Shown here piece after piece: positions 17,201 through 24,604 of a DNA stretch of 64,000 bases. The position numbers and the translations under genes were made by a program. The stretch covers positions 310,001 through 374,000 of the forward strand of contig JACKAE010000002.1 of assembly GCA_020635205.1 (NCBI GenBank), written 5' to 3'. The notes under the pieces are model-generated. The model saw only the letters and a program-made list of their open reading frames with translations, was not told the origin of the DNA and searched no databases. Within the stretch, counting starts at the first letter, position 1; each line of letters begins with the position of its first letter. The stretch comes from Ignavibacteria bacterium (GTDB lineage Bacteria > Bacteroidota > Ignavibacteria > OLB7).

Positions 17201-18901
17201 AGCGCTGAACGTGACGGCTCCGATTCCGTTCGATCCAGTTTTGCCCGAGCCACTCCATATCTTCTCATCGTGTCGATTCCCATCCCACCACGTTCTCTTC
17301 ACAACAACTTCGAACGATGTAGCCACTCCTTTGTTTCCATCAAACTCCCACGCTCCAACTGTCATCGTCACCTTCTCTTCCGGTTTGTAGACGTAGCGGT
17401 CAGTCCGGGCGGTCAGGAAGAACGAGCCACGGGTCACGCGGATCGAGGCAGAACCGCTGATTGTTCGGCGGCTCGCGTCGGTCACGTTTGCTATAACTGT
17501 ATAGTTGAAATCACCATCAAGTTCAGCCGGTGCTGTGAACTCAAAGGTGAACGATCCATCTGCGTTGAGCGTTCCAGTTCCGTTGTTCACATACTCTGAG
17601 CCGTATGGATTGTAAGCCGGCATTGACTTATAGAGATATGCCCACTCTGAACCAGCCCACCAGGGACGCCAGTAGCGAGAGCGGAGAATCCGATACTCAA
17701 CTGTACCTTCGGAAACTGGTGAGCCGAAGTAGTAATCGGCCTGTACGGTTGCTGTTATCTTATCCCCGCGCGAGTAGGTGCTCTTCGGTGTGGTAACCGT
17801 TACTTCATACTCTGGTTTCTTGTACTCTTCAACGGCAAAGCTGAAGTATCCGGCTGCCGCTCCGTCGATCATTGCCTGAATTTGGTAATCTCCCAAGGGT
17901 GGTTCGTCGGCAAGTGTCAGCTCGCCATGAAATGTGCCGAAGTCGGAAATCTCGAGCGTATCCTTAATCAGGTCGCCACCGCGAGAGTCGCTAATCTGCA
18001 CAGCTACTTTTTTCGCTTTTGGGAGGGTGTAGGTCCCGTCATCGTTTACGCTCCGAACAATTCCTCGGTAGAAGACAGTCTGGTTCGGACGGTAGACTGG
18101 TCTGTCGGTCTGGAGATAGGTCTTGTATTGTCCGTCGGCACTGGCGTACCAGTAGCGGTAGGAATCAGAGATGAAGAAGTTCCCATCGGCCTCACCGAAA
18201 ACAACGAAGTTGCTGCCACCATACCACCGGAAATCTGGTTCGTCCGACTCTTCTGTCGCTGGTTCTTCCATTTCGCTCATAGGAACTGTGGCAACCCCGT
18301 TCCCATCTGTTCGGGTATCTTTCTGCACCGTTCCATTGCGGAAGACAATGCGCGCATTGGCGGACTTCCTTCCATCCTTTCTACTGACTGCATAGCCGAG
18401 CACTTTGTCATCCGATCGTTTTAGGATCAGACCATTCTCGGTAACAATCACAATCGTTGTTGCCACTTTGTTCCGGGCGCGAGCAACCACCAAGTAGACC
18501 CCTTTCTCTTGAACTGGAACATTGATTTCATCGTTCACCCAAGATCTTTTGGATTTGATCTTCTTCGTCCAATCGCTCAGCTTCTTATAACGCTTCGTGT
18601 CCTTCAGGCTAATCGTATTCGTTACCTCTCCTTCATCGTTATACTTCACGCCGGGGGAGTGTGGGTTCTCCTCTTCTTTAAAGAAGTCGACTGGGTCGGA
18701 TATGCGGTAGAGGGAGAAGTCTATATCTTCTCTCTTCTTGAACTGGCCGTTGAGGTGTACTGTCACTTCATCGCCCGGAGAGAATGTCCGGTAGGTGTTG
18801 AGGTAGAAATAGAAATCGTCGTCGTTGTCCTGATCGAACGCCATAGCAAAAAATCCTGCGCAGAGTATGAGAATCCAGTTTGTGAAGGATGCGAGTTTCA
18901 T
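14228..18901 (-). CDS. Bacterial alpha-2-macroglobulin with intact thioester motif, 1557 aa
   Basis: A protease-trapping envelope protein. An N-terminal signal peptide (residues 1-22) lacks a proper lipobox, because the residue before the only Cys is Leu, so it is predicted to be periplasmic or released rather than a lipoprotein. Order of domains: beta-sandwich region; MG2 with YLQTDRPVYRPNQTVFYRG near residue 260; further macroglobulin domains with EEYKKPEYEVTV; the A2M domain near 840-900 (MFWTHSVRTDANGYA and LVRMETPRFLTQGD); the thioester motif GCVEQT with Cys1052; a TED helical domain with WGWWENDETNPFMTAY and repeated alpha-hairpins; and a C-terminal receptor-binding-like domain. AGGAGAGG precedes the ATG. 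No PBP1C gene, the usual partner of the YfhM-type protein, is adjacent; instead a CAP lipoprotein and a metalloprotease lie upstream on the same strand. Confidence 0.94.
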   Translation of the reverse strand: MKLASFTNWILILCAGFFAMAFDQDNDDDFYFYLNTYRTFSPGDEVTVHLNGQFKKREDIDFSLYRISDPVDFFKEEENPHSPGVKYNDEGEVTNTISLKDTKRYKKLSDWTKKIKSKRSWVNDEINVPVQEKGVYLVVARARNKVATTIVIVTENGLILKRSDDKVLGYAVSRKDGRKSANARIVFRNGTVQKDTRTDGNGVATVPMSEMEEPATEESDEPDFRWYGGSNFVVFGEADGNFFISDSYRYWYASADGQYKTYLQTDRPVYRPNQTVFYRGIVRSVNDDGTYTLPKAKKVAVQISDSRGGDLIKDTLEISDFGTFHGELTLADEPPLGDYQIQAMIDGAAAGYFSFAVEEYKKPEYEVTVTTPKSTYSRGDKITATVQADYYFGSPVSEGTVEYRILRSRYWRPWWAGSEWAYLYKSMPAYNPYGSEYVNNGTGTLNADGSFTFEFTAPAELDGDFNYTVIANVTDASRRTISGSASIRVTRGSFFLTARTDRYVYKPEEKVTMTVGAWEFDGNKGVATSFEVVVKRTWWDGNRHDEKIWSGSGKTGSNGIGAVTFSAPKAGYLTAEVRAKDERGNEIATSTSIYIADRDYAWWDNRSNSLQIIPDRDLYKPGDMMSALVIMPVEGTDLLITAEGPTIFSYQVERLSGNSAVIRVPIEDRYAPTFFLSAATLVGDRMYSTQQQITVAPEGKLIKLEIKPDKDEYKPGEKGTITVRALNDEGEPAPQVDVALAVVDEAIYAIRPDNTPEIETFFYGGRWNQVNTSSSLDFRFYNVAREDIAVAADFAADSEGGVAQLAAPQTAKALRLEGNKDDAGEAPLVAPTIRKDFRDLMFWTHSVRTDANGYATIPVEFPDNLTTWRITARGVTKGTQVGQATSEVIARKDLLVRMETPRFLTQGDKLVIATNVHNYLSTPKQVKVEFTADGVTQEKRTQSVTIPANGEERIDWKIEAKDIGTASFTVKALTNEESDAMELKIPILPQGVKSGMSAIADIAEPNGKRDMVLTIPSNAKVETGELYVNLSPSAASSMLGALDELIGYPYGCVEQTMSRFLPTVVVADVLEELSLPFDQKKREEMPKMVDQGLKRLYTLQHGDGGWGWWENDETNPFMTAYVMYGLTVARNAGYQISDERYVQGMSALYSLIEARIAGGGLSQDDKRLNITTEAYMLYVASVADPANENNGVVRERINDLADEKKINNYAIALLALAAHEQGDTRNAKALAGRLIADVTETGGGAFWSGSAWHYNWQDDQVETSAAAVKALLKIEGETELVGKGVRWLLAQKNGASWHNTRQTAMVIYSLTDYLRESNELAPDYTMVVKVNGKEVLRKRITKEDVFKPEQTVKVMAEGLRSGENVVTVEKSGSGRLYASARLVYYATGDAIKPGVAGFKVEREYYRLYRVKRKGKYIYEKQKITGPVKSGDEIFVKLKVTPESSYEYFIMEDPLPAGCEVITDTDGYTIVGEHQYQADDDNYYYRRWQWNWWFADRDVRDEKVAFFATSIQARTYELSYIMRAQIPGEYSVMPAVASLMYYPEVRGNSGTEKVAIVD

Positions 18902-19399
18902 ATATATCCTCTCCTGTAGTTGCTGCTGATCCTAATGTATGCGGGAACCGAAAGGTTTGCGTGCCGATGGAACCGAAAGTTCTCTTCAGGTTTCATCATA
19001 ACTCTCCGTTCCGATTTTCAAACCCAACCATTCTGAATGGTGTGATGACGAGACCTTCTCTACACTGTAACAGATAGGGGGGAATTCAAAAGGCAAAATT
19101 AAAAATTCAAAAGAGAGAGAGAAGAGGAGGGAGTGGATGGTGGAGATGTTTTTTTGGATTACCAAGGGTTTGCTATCAACTATTGTGCAACAAGTGGGGA
19201 ATTCAAAAGGCAAAATTAAAAATTCAAAAAGTGTAGAGAGAAGTGAAGAGGAATGCTAAGCATCTGCTGTATATCTGTGAATATCCTGTCTGATCTGCCC
19301 GGTGTACTATTGTCAACCAGATGTGATTGCTCGACGATAGCATCGCACACGGATTTGACGGATCAACACTGATCTATAGTCATCTTGAGTGGGGAACTT
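18902..19399. repeat. Intergenic region with two identical 34-bp direct repeats
   Basis: GGGGAATTCAAAAGGCAAAA and the next 14 bases occur identically at 19079-19112 and 19196-19229, 117 bp apart. Each copy is followed by a purine-rich GAGAGA/GAAGAGG stretch, so the duplicated unit may be longer and partly decayed. The rest holds the leader of the macroglobulin gene and no recognisable gene. Confidence 0.75.
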
Positions 19400-19909
19400 T
19401 CACTCCCTCAGCACAAAAATCTGTGTGAAGTAGATCTTCCCGTCATTACTTTCGGCTACGCCGATTCCTGTCAGATCGTAGTCTCCCTCGATGTTTACCC
19501 GGTGTCCAGAACTTGCCAGCCAACGACCGAGAAGGAAGTTTATGATGTCTGTCCGTTCGGTGCTGTAGGCGACATTCTCAGAGATACTCTTCCACGGAAT
19601 TGTTTCACCAACTTTTATCGTCCGTCGGTTTGCCCCGGTGTGGCCTAACCCAAATTTCCCCTCGGCCATATCTTTGCTATGCTTGCGAGCGATGCTGGCA
19701 ACCGTTTCATTCCAAGCCATCGTTCCAAGCCCTGCTGAGTCTCGGTAGCGATTTACCGCGTCGAACATCCCTCGCTCGAAGCGAGCTAACGCGGGGTCTT
19801 CTTGGCGGACTATTCCATTATCTCCGCTACAACTCAAGAGAGTGGAGAGGCAAAGTATTGGAAGAGCCTGAAGAAGTGAAGAGGGTATCCCCCTATCGTG
19901 CCATTTCAT
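19400..19909 (-). CDS. CAP-domain (SCP-like) lipoprotein, 169 aa
   Basis: An exported CAP-superfamily protein, predicted to be anchored by a lipid. The N-terminus has a hydrophobic stretch ending in STLLSCSGD, whose Cys is a plausible lipidation site. The CAP fold is visible in order: FDAVNRYRDSAGLGTMAWNE, SIARKHSKDMAEG, GHTGANRRT, ISENVAYS, FLLGRWLASSGHRVNIEG and TGIGVAESNDGKIYFTQIF. The conserved His and Glu residues of the CAP cavity are present (GHTGAN, SENVA, GHR). It begins two bases after the stop codon of the metalloprotease gene, so the two are almost certainly cotranscribed. The biochemical role of bacterial CAP proteins is mostly unknown. Confidence 0.92.
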   Translation of the reverse strand: MKWHDRGIPSSLLQALPILCLSTLLSCSGDNGIVRQEDPALARFERGMFDAVNRYRDSAGLGTMAWNETVASIARKHSKDMAEGKFGLGHTGANRRTIKVGETIPWKSISENVAYSTERTDIINFLLGRWLASSGHRVNIEGDYDLTGIGVAESNDGKIYFTQIFVLRE

Positions 19910-19911
19910 GT

Positions 19912-22413
19912 CTACTTATTCGGGTCTAATATCCGTTCGATTCTCTTCAATCCATCCTGCAGGTGGAGTTGTGTTAGCCGATCGCTTGATTTATCGAGCA
20001 CCCCTCGAATCTCCTTCTTTAACTGTTCAAGTTCTCCTCGGACAGCGGGGCGTATATCAGATCGGTTGATATTCACTCGTGTCTCTCCCGGTATTTTCGG
20101 TTCTTCGGTTGTCATCAACCACTCCATTCGTTCGATATATCCTCGTTGGAGATTTCTTCTGTAAACATCGATTACCTCACCCGACTTTAACTCTGTCCAG
20201 ACACTACTCCGCACCTCTCCGAGGAACTCAAGGAGTCTGTACGGGTCGTTCTCTGCGAGAACCTCTCCTTCGATCAGGCGAGCCATACGCTCTTCATCGA
20301 GAAGTAGATTCAGAATAAATATCTGCACGCGTCCTATGCGATCAATCGCTCCGGAATGTTCAATCCGGCGGAGTATTTTCTCATTGAGGAGCCAGTCTGG
20401 TGTTCTCAACGCAAACTCTCGGATAAAACCCATAGCACGGCGTTGAGTTTCACCCGGCACGGATGTATATATCTCTTCCCCCTGATTCGGCTTGCGTGGG
20501 GTGATGTAGACACCACCAACATTTGCCACTGGATGGGCTAACAGTTCACGCCAATGGTAGATAAGTTCGTCGTACAGCTCTTCAAGGTCATCGTAGTCGT
20601 TATATCCTTCAACAGTCCACTCCACTAAATTGGGAACCACTTGCTTCAGGTTCTCAATACCGAGGCGGCTCGCCTCCATTGCATCGTTTCCGATATCTTC
20701 GGTTTGGCTGCGTGGGTCGATCGGGGCAAATCCTTGCTGATAGCCGAAGCGGTAGATTGGATCATTCTCTTTCTCCCGTATCCATCGATCTAACGTCGCA
20801 AGTTCATCTTCAGGTGTTGCAGCTTCGGTAAGAAGACGGTATCCCCAGTTGATTGCGTACTTGTCGTAGGGGCCAAGTTTACGAATCAACCTAATCTCCC
20901 TATCTCCCGGCTGCGCCACGTAGTTCAACCGAGCGTAATCCATAATTGAAGCGGAAATACCCATCCGTTCGGTAAAGCCGGGAGTTCGAAGCGAGTCGAT
21001 TGAGTAAGCGTAGCTTGCTCCCATATTGTGGGGAAGGCCGAGGGCGTGCCCTACTTCGTGGGCAATCACTGCCCGAAGCATCTCACCTAAAACCTCATCT
21101 GGAATCTTCAGCGACCTGGCGCGACTATCCAACGCACCACACTCAATGATGTAGAGGTTGCGATATGTCTTCAAATGATTGTGGTAGAAGAGAACATCGC
21201 TTTCAATGATCTCTCCTGTGCGAGGATCGACAACACTCGGTCCCACAGCATTTCGCGTAGTGTTTGCAATCCAACGAACAACAGAGTAGCGAGCATCTTC
21301 AGGACTGAAATCGGGGTCTTCCTCCGCCGATGGTGGATCTTTCGCCATGATGGCATTCTTAAATCCTGCATCTTCGAAGGCTACGCTCCAATCTTCAATC
21401 CCTTTCTTTATCCAGGAACGCCACTTCTCCGGCGTTGCTGGATCAACGTAGTAGACAATCGGCTTTACTGGTTCTACAAGTTCTCCCCGAGCATAGGCTT
21501 CGGGATCGCTCGGCTCCAATCTCCATCGGCGAATCAACCGTTGCGTTGCCGCCTTCTGTTCATCTGTGCCGAAATCAATTTTTCTGAGAGAAAACCAGCC
21601 AACTCGAAGGTCGTGGAGGCGTGGCCGCATCGGTTCGGCTGGGAGCAGAACCAGAGATTGGCTCATTTCAAACGTCATCGCACCGGCATCGCGGTTACCC
21701 GGAGGAGCGTTTGCGGAGAAGGTTAGGATATACCGTGCTTCCACGTTGAGAGGGAAGCTTCGTACGGAGTCGATCCAGCTTCGATCTTTTTCCAGACGCC
21801 GAACTTCAAACTGCTTGCGCGCGCTTGCCGAGAGGGGAGTGGTCGCCGCAATGTCATCTAAAAGAAACGAGGTAACGTCGATTAAATAGGAGTCCGGCGA
21901 TGCCCCCTCAGCCTCAACATCGAAGGAGGCAATAATCGGCTCGAAACTGTTGTTCCTCACTGACACTGCCACCGGAAGCGAGTCGCTTGCAATGCTTGTT
22001 GTTGCTGCCCCCCGCAGCAGAATCTTCTTTCGTTTCAACTCCCAACGGATCATCATCTCGTTTACTGAACTTCCACTTCCGAGAAAAGGGCTGAAATCCT
22101 CAGGTGTCGCAACAACCCGGACAATCAGGAGCATCTCTCGACCGAGTAGAGAATCGGGTATCTCATAGTAGACCTTATCATCTTGGAAGTGAAGTGGGAA
22201 GAGTCCAGAATCTGAGGTGAAATCTCCACGCAGAACTTCGCTGAACTTCTTGAATGGGGGCTTTGTTGAGCTTGAAGACGTTGTAGTTCCAGATTTTTCC
22301 CCGATTGCTATCTCAGATTTGTCGATCTCTTTTGAAGAAGAACAGCCGAAGAGAAATAAGAGGAGAGTGAGAAAAAACTGTAGACGAAAGGTTGTTCCTG
22401 AAAAACCGGTCAT
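19912..22413 (-). CDS. Zinc metalloprotease lipoprotein, DUF4953/DUF5117 type, 833 aa
   Basis: A large exported zinc-dependent peptidase common in Bacteroidota. The N-terminus ends in a lipobox (LLFLFGCSSSKE). The catalytic motif is HEVGHALGLPHN: His452, Glu453, His456 and His462 fit the metzincin HExxHxxGxxH pattern, and the Met-turn follows at SIMDYARLNY (Met491). The region before it has the family's DUF5118/5117-like beta-rich part (YYEIPDSLLGREMLLIVRV, PVKPIVYYVDPATPEKWR, IEDWSVAFEDAGFKNAI). The C-terminal 300 residues are helical (DUF4953-like). It is the first gene of a two-gene unit with the CAP lipoprotein and is divergent from the vWA lipoprotein gene. Its substrate is unknown. Confidence 0.94.
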   Translation of the reverse strand: MTGFSGTTFRLQFFLTLLLFLFGCSSSKEIDKSEIAIGEKSGTTTSSSSTKPPFKKFSEVLRGDFTSDSGLFPLHFQDDKVYYEIPDSLLGREMLLIVRVVATPEDFSPFLGSGSSVNEMMIRWELKRKKILLRGAATTSIASDSLPVAVSVRNNSFEPIIASFDVEAEGASPDSYLIDVTSFLLDDIAATTPLSASARKQFEVRRLEKDRSWIDSVRSFPLNVEARYILTFSANAPPGNRDAGAMTFEMSQSLVLLPAEPMRPRLHDLRVGWFSLRKIDFGTDEQKAATQRLIRRWRLEPSDPEAYARGELVEPVKPIVYYVDPATPEKWRSWIKKGIEDWSVAFEDAGFKNAIMAKDPPSAEEDPDFSPEDARYSVVRWIANTTRNAVGPSVVDPRTGEIIESDVLFYHNHLKTYRNLYIIECGALDSRARSLKIPDEVLGEMLRAVIAHEVGHALGLPHNMGASYAYSIDSLRTPGFTERMGISASIMDYARLNYVAQPGDREIRLIRKLGPYDKYAINWGYRLLTEAATPEDELATLDRWIREKENDPIYRFGYQQGFAPIDPRSQTEDIGNDAMEASRLGIENLKQVVPNLVEWTVEGYNDYDDLEELYDELIYHWRELLAHPVANVGGVYITPRKPNQGEEIYTSVPGETQRRAMGFIREFALRTPDWLLNEKILRRIEHSGAIDRIGRVQIFILNLLLDEERMARLIEGEVLAENDPYRLLEFLGEVRSSVWTELKSGEVIDVYRRNLQRGYIERMEWLMTTEEPKIPGETRVNINRSDIRPAVRGELEQLKKEIRGVLDKSSDRLTQLHLQDGLKRIERILDPNK

Positions 22414-22634
22414 GCTTCTGTTGTTGGTGTTGAGTAGGTAGAAGGTAATATCGGAGAGCGTGTAAGCCTCAATCTTATCCTTGGCCTTCTATAGTCACGC
22501 AAAAGATACCACCCTCAGAGATTCTTTCCCTCCCCCTTGTTACATCGATTCCACCTCACGTCATCCACCCGTGTTAAACAACTCAACCGTGCATGGACAA
22601 GAATATTAACCGATCAATACCTCGAGGTGAGACT

Positions 22635-24245
22635 ATGAAACGTCATTCCATCCTTCAATCGTTCTTCTTACTCCTTTTGGGAGGACTCCTTTTCGCTGCG
22701 TGTGCAAACAACAACGAGACTTCTACTGTGGAGGAGGAATACAAGGAGGGGTACATAGGAACTGCCTATGGTGCTGGAGGAAGTAGTGAAACTATTGCAA
22801 CTACCAGTGTTGACGGTTTTAGTACTCGTGGTGGGAGAGCCGAGGAAGGAGTTGCTCGCATTAGTTTAGATGCACCACTGGATGCCCCAAAGAAAATGTC
22901 AATAGCTGCCCCTGTCAGCGTTACGGATAGTCGAGCAACGAAGGCAGAAGCAATCATCATAGCATCAGATATAGCGACCGGAGCCGTGACGACTGACGAG
23001 ATGTTGACTACTGACCTATCTCTCGCAATCTCTTCAGTAGATGATTTTGCTGGAGGAGAAGTTGCTTTTGAGCGAGACGTAGACTTCGACCGCAAAAAGA
23101 TTGATATCACGGCCGGAGATGAAGATGAGATTGAAGAGAAGCCGCAAGTTGTCCGTGAGCCGGGACAGTTGACAGCCGGAGAGTGGAGTGATTTAGTAGA
23201 GTGGGATTTCTGGACAGCGATCTCGAACTCGAACGATTGGTCCAAGATGAAAGAGTACTGGGGACTTGGTAAGGGTGAGCGGATCAGCGTTCGCGTCGAC
23301 AACGGTCGCGATCCAATTGTAGATGCAGTTGTTACGCTCTACACCAAGAGTGGAGAACTCCTCTGGACTGCTCGCTCCGACAACTTCGGTCGCGCTGAAC
23401 TTTTCACCGGTCTACAAGAAGATGCAGGTGAGAAATCTTACGATATCGTTGTTAATTCCAACGGAAAAGAAGTTCGTCTCGGCAGTGTTGACCCAAGCCG
23501 TGAACAATCTCCCGGCGAGAGTCCGCTGATTGTCCGTTTTGCAGGGAATGTCCCTCGGCTAAAAACTATCGACGTGATGTTTGTGATGGATGCTACTGGC
23601 TCGATGGGTGATGAGCTGAACTACATCAAGGCAGAGTTGGAGAGTGTTATTACCCGAGTGAAAGAGAAGCTGGGGGAGAAAGAATTCACGCTTCGCATCG
23701 GAACAAATGTCTACCGTGATCGTGGTGACGCATACGTCGTAAACTCAACCAAATTCACAGAGAACGTCGACGAGATTCTCACCTTCCTTCGGAAGCAGAG
23801 TGCAGGTGGGGGCGGTGACACACCGGAGGCTGTTGAAGAAGCACTCGCCGACGCAATTGAAGGGCACGAGTGGAGTGCTGAGGCTCAGTCGCGCTTCCTC
23901 TTCTTGCTGCTCGATGCACCACCCCACCACACAGATGACCGTCTCGAAACAATGCGCGACTTAACAACGAAAGCGGCTGCGCAGGGAATCAGAATCATAC
24001 CGGTTGCCAGCAGTGGCATTGACAAAGAGACCGAGTTCCTCCTCCGCTTCCTGAGCATCCACACTGGTGGAACGTATGTGTTTCTCACTGACCACAGTGG
24101 AATTGGCGATTCACATATCGAGCCAACAATCGGGAGCTATCAGGTAGAGTTCTTAGATGACTTGCTCGTGCGGCTTATCGTTCAGTATACAGAGCGTCCA
24201 GAATCAGTAGATGCTATTGCAGGGCGGAAGCCGGAACTGAAGTAG
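22635..24245 (+). CDS. vWA-domain lipoprotein, 536 aa
   Basis: An outer-envelope lipoprotein with a von Willebrand factor A domain. The ATG at 22635 is chosen over the in-frame ATG 42 bases upstream because GAGGTGAG precedes it and it places the signal peptide first. The lipobox is LLFAACANN. A low-complexity region of about 130 residues follows, then a carboxypeptidase-regulatory-like fold at about 214-290 (VDNGRDPIVDAVVTLYTKSG), then the vWA domain from about 313, with MIDAS motif MDATGS (Asp319), VYRDRGD and the late LDAPPHH loop. Metal-dependent protein binding at the surface is likely. A strong terminator ends the transcript. The proteins of the downstream operon could be partners, but this is only proximity. 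Confidence 0.88.
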   Translation: MKRHSILQSFFLLLLGGLLFAACANNNETSTVEEEYKEGYIGTAYGAGGSSETIATTSVDGFSTRGGRAEEGVARISLDAPLDAPKKMSIAAPVSVTDSRATKAEAIIIASDIATGAVTTDEMLTTDLSLAISSVDDFAGGEVAFERDVDFDRKKIDITAGDEDEIEEKPQVVREPGQLTAGEWSDLVEWDFWTAISNSNDWSKMKEYWGLGKGERISVRVDNGRDPIVDAVVTLYTKSGELLWTARSDNFGRAELFTGLQEDAGEKSYDIVVNSNGKEVRLGSVDPSREQSPGESPLIVRFAGNVPRLKTIDVMFVMDATGSMGDELNYIKAELESVITRVKEKLGEKEFTLRIGTNVYRDRGDAYVVNSTKFTENVDEILTFLRKQSAGGGGDTPEAVEEALADAIEGHEWSAEAQSRFLFLLLDAPPHHTDDRLETMRDLTTKAAAQGIRIIPVASSGIDKETEFLLRFLSIHTGGTYVFLTDHSGIGDSHIEPTIGSYQVEFLDDLLVRLIVQYTERPESVDAIAGRKPELK

Positions 24246-24268
24246 AAGAGGCAATATCAATTTCACTA

Positions 24269-24308
24269 CAAAGCGTCAGGGGGAGAACTCTCTCCCCCTG
24301 ACGCTTTG
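24269..24308 (+). terminator. Rho-independent terminator, 18-bp perfect stem
   Basis: 24269-24286 pairs perfectly with 24291-24308 over the 4-nt loop ACTC, and CTTTT follows. It ends the vWA lipoprotein transcript and insulates the following operon. Confidence 0.95.
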
Positions 24309-24604
24309 CTTTTGAGAGCCTTTCAAGGCTATTACTGCGTCACAAAACCAATTTTGCGTCATTGTAAGTCAACTTTACAACAAATGTTCTATTGTCTGCA
24401 ACTCCTGTTGCTCTGTACTTTTATTGAAGTCAGAACATGCTTTGATGATCTTCTTTCTATGTCATCTGACTTATGTTCTGATAGCCTGGTAGTGTAAAGT
24501 GAGATTGCCTTAGTAGTTGTTGGCGACACTATAAAAATCATCAGTCATTCTGTGTAATCTAAAAAGTTATCCATCCTTATCATTAATAGTTGAAAGGATA
24601 CTGA
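24309..24604. promoter_or_regulatory. AT-rich leader of the RHS-associated operon
   Basis: Nearly 300 AT-rich bases without a gene. A 9-bp inverted repeat, TCAGAACAT at 24430-24438 with its complement at 24473-24481, and a second one, TTGTAA/TTACAA, at about 24363-24378 could be regulator sites. GAAAGGA at 24592-24598 is the ribosome binding site of the first gene. Any promoter for the long unit should be here, but I cannot identify its core elements with confidence. Confidence 0.45.

Noticed and set aside
17882..18424. 180-codon plus-strand open frame inside the macroglobulin gene
   Set aside because: It lies antisense to clear macroglobulin coding sequence and its translation has no recognisable features.
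21175..21726. 183-codon plus-strand open frame inside the metalloprotease gene
   Set aside because: Antisense to the conserved metalloprotease; low-complexity translation without a start signal.
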